From: Cytophagales bacterium
GTDB lineage: Bacteria > Bacteroidota > Bacteroidia > Cytophagales > Cytophagaceae
Direction of reading: 5' to 3'
Assembly: GCA_025360235.1 (NCBI GenBank)
Contig: JANYCO010000309.1
Coordinates: 1 to 5,533 of the forward strand
Length of the DNA: 5,533 nt
In this document: piece after piece, positions 4,453-5,533 of the stretch
Position numbering within the stretch: position 1 is the first letter of the stretch
Layout of the letters: the number at the start of each line of letters is the position of its first letter
The notes under the pieces: generated by a model
The model's input: only the letters and a program-made list of their open reading frames with translations
Told to the model about the DNA's origin: nothing
The model's database searches: none
Program-made: the position numbers and the translations under genes

Positions 4453-5533
4453 CTATAAAGGTAGTAAAATTCTGATCTTTGTTCCTTTAAATTCTTCTGA
4501 AATAATGGTCACTTTTCCTTCCAGTATTTCGGCTCTCTGAGTAATGTTTTTAAACCCATTACCATTTCCAGATAACAATACATCAAATCCCTTTCCATTA
4601 TCAGAAATTATCATTTCAATAGATACCAGTGATTCATTGACAACTACTAGTGCTTTGCTGGCATTAGAGTGTTTAAGAATGTTATTAAGACATTCCTGTC
4701 CAATCCGGTAGAGGCAAACTCTGGTATCAAAATTTAAAACCAGCTCTTTATTTTCTCTTAAATAGTCTAACTCAATCGATATTTTTTCCGGGACAGACAT
4801 TTTGTTGCACAAACTTTGTAAAGCAGGTTCAAGCCCAAGATCTAAAAGTCCCGAAGGCATTGCATTGTGTGATATTTTACGAATTTCAGAAATGGCTTCG
4901 TCGATCATTTTTTTCATTTCTGATTTTTTAACATCGTCTATGTTTAATGCTTCAAATTGAAACCTAACTACGGTAAGCATTTGCCCTACGCTGTCATGGA
5001 GTTCTCTTGCAAGGCGCTCCCTTTCTTTTTCTTGTCCTTCAATTAATGCCGCAGAACGTTGTCGAATCAACGAAATTTCTTTTTCTGTTAATTCTTTAAG
5101 ACTATTGCGCATTTTTAAAAGCGCTTCACCTAAAATGTCTTCATCACTAAGGGGACTATATATAGCCTCGTATTTTCCAATTCCAATTTTTGCTGCAAAA
5201 TCAGAAGTGGAAGCAATATTTTGAGACAGCTTCCTTACGGAGGTAATCATCCGGTTTATTTCCATGAAATCTTCTTCATCGTCCTCTACGGAAGGAATTC
5301 CTCCAAGAGATAAAGTATGAATATGTTTTTCTAGATTTAAAATTGGTTCAGAGATTCGTTTTGAAAAATAAATACTTATTAATATAGTGACTAGTGATAT
5401 CAAAAATAAAACGGCAATAATATAATTCCGGATAAGTTTTACCGGTTTCATAGCTTCGTCGAAATCTATTTCTGAAATAATTACCCAGTCCAATCCATTT
5501 ATTTGAATTCTTCTGTAAACGCTAAGCACCTCA
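4453..5533 (-). CDS. Membrane-bound HisKA_3 (NarX/DesK-type) sensor histidine kinase, 5' end outside window
   Basis: The frame stays open to the right edge, so the GTG at 5529 is internal and at least an N-terminal membrane segment and sensor region are missing. Numbering from that GTG: residues 1-30 (INGLDWVIISEIDFDEAM) look like the end of an extracytoplasmic Cache-type sensor domain; 36-54 is a transmembrane helix; 55-105 is HAMP-like (KRISEPILNLEKHI); 106-152 resembles a second HAMP-type unit (IGIGKY, then SDEDILGEALLKMRNSL); 150-180 is a helical segment leading to the HisKA_3 dimerisation domain with phosphorylatable H178 in ARELHDSVGQ; 268-358 is the HATPase_c domain with the N box around N282-N283, G1 box SDNGKGFD (309-316) and glycine-rich GNGNGFKNITQR (321-332), ending GTKIRILLPL. 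It should autophosphorylate H178 and pass phosphate to D56 of the regulator encoded 3 nt downstream. The signal is unknown, though Cache domains usually bind small extracellular molecules. Confidence 0.93.
   Translation of the reverse strand, partial: EVLSVYRRIQINGLDWVIISEIDFDEAMKPVKLIRNYIIAVLFLISLVTILISIYFSKRISEPILNLEKHIHTLSLGGIPSVEDDEEDFMEINRMITSVRKLSQNIASTSDFAAKIGIGKYEAIYSPLSDEDILGEALLKMRNSLKELTEKEISLIRQRSAALIEGQEKERERLARELHDSVGQMLTVVRFQFEALNIDDVKKSEMKKMIDEAISEIRKISHNAMPSGLLDLGLEPALQSLCNKMSVPEKISIELDYLRENKELVLNFDTRVCLYRIGQECLNNILKHSNASKALVVVNESLVSIEMIISDNGKGFDVLLSGNGNGFKNITQRAEILEGKVTIISEEFKGTKIRILLPL

Noticed and set aside
5527..5529. GTG as the start codon of the histidine kinase
   Set aside because: The frame continues to the window edge and the residues just after it belong to the end of a sensor domain before the transmembrane helix, so the true start lies outside.

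Overview
The window looks like a chromosomal segment from a member of the Bacteroidota, probably a polysaccharide-degrading flavobacterium, cytophaga or sphingobacterium. Base composition is AT-rich. One secreted enzyme ends in a type IX secretion (T9SS) C-terminal sorting domain, which is characteristic of this phylum. Genes lack obvious Shine-Dalgarno sequences, and promoter-like stretches resemble the Bacteroidota -7 element (TAnnTTTG) rather than a sigma70 box. Genus cannot be fixed from the sequence alone.

Layout. (1) 1-297, + strand: the 3' end of dapA (lysine/diaminopimelate biosynthesis), cut by the window edge. (2) 298-552: a gene-free interval with a 13-bp perfect inverted repeat just after dapA, a short coding-like frame without a usual start codon, and AT-rich upstream DNA. 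(3) 553-1272, +: a PAS-like/LuxR-type DNA-binding regulator that appears to start at TTG. (4) 1364-3259, +: a secreted glycoside hydrolase of family GH44 (endo-beta-1,4-glucanase/xyloglucanase type) with signal peptide, both catalytic glutamates and a T9SS tail. (5) 3277-3312: a perfect 36-nt palindrome flanked by A and T tracts, a bidirectional terminator between convergent genes. (6) 3328-3666, -: a small, lysine-rich exported protein of unknown function with a degenerate internal repeat. (7) 3667-3810: a 144-bp intergenic region holding two copies of the inverted motif TACG-N8-CGTA. (8) 3811-4449 and 4453-5533, -: a NarL/LuxR-type response regulator and the 3' part of its membrane-bound HisKA_3 histidine kinase, in one operon with 3 nt between stop codon and ATG.

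How the parts may work together. The right half is a classic two-component system, transcribed toward the small exported protein gene. The two TACG-N8-CGTA sites lie upstream of that gene and are good candidates for operators of the adjacent response regulator. A related site, TACG-N7-CGTA, overlaps the GH44 start codon. The PAS/LuxR regulator next to GH44 has a recognition helix similar to that of the response regulator, so the two could read related half-sites. This regulatory link is inference. The gene identities of dapA, GH44, the kinase and the response regulator are well supported by motifs. I see no mobile element, CRISPR array or RNA gene.
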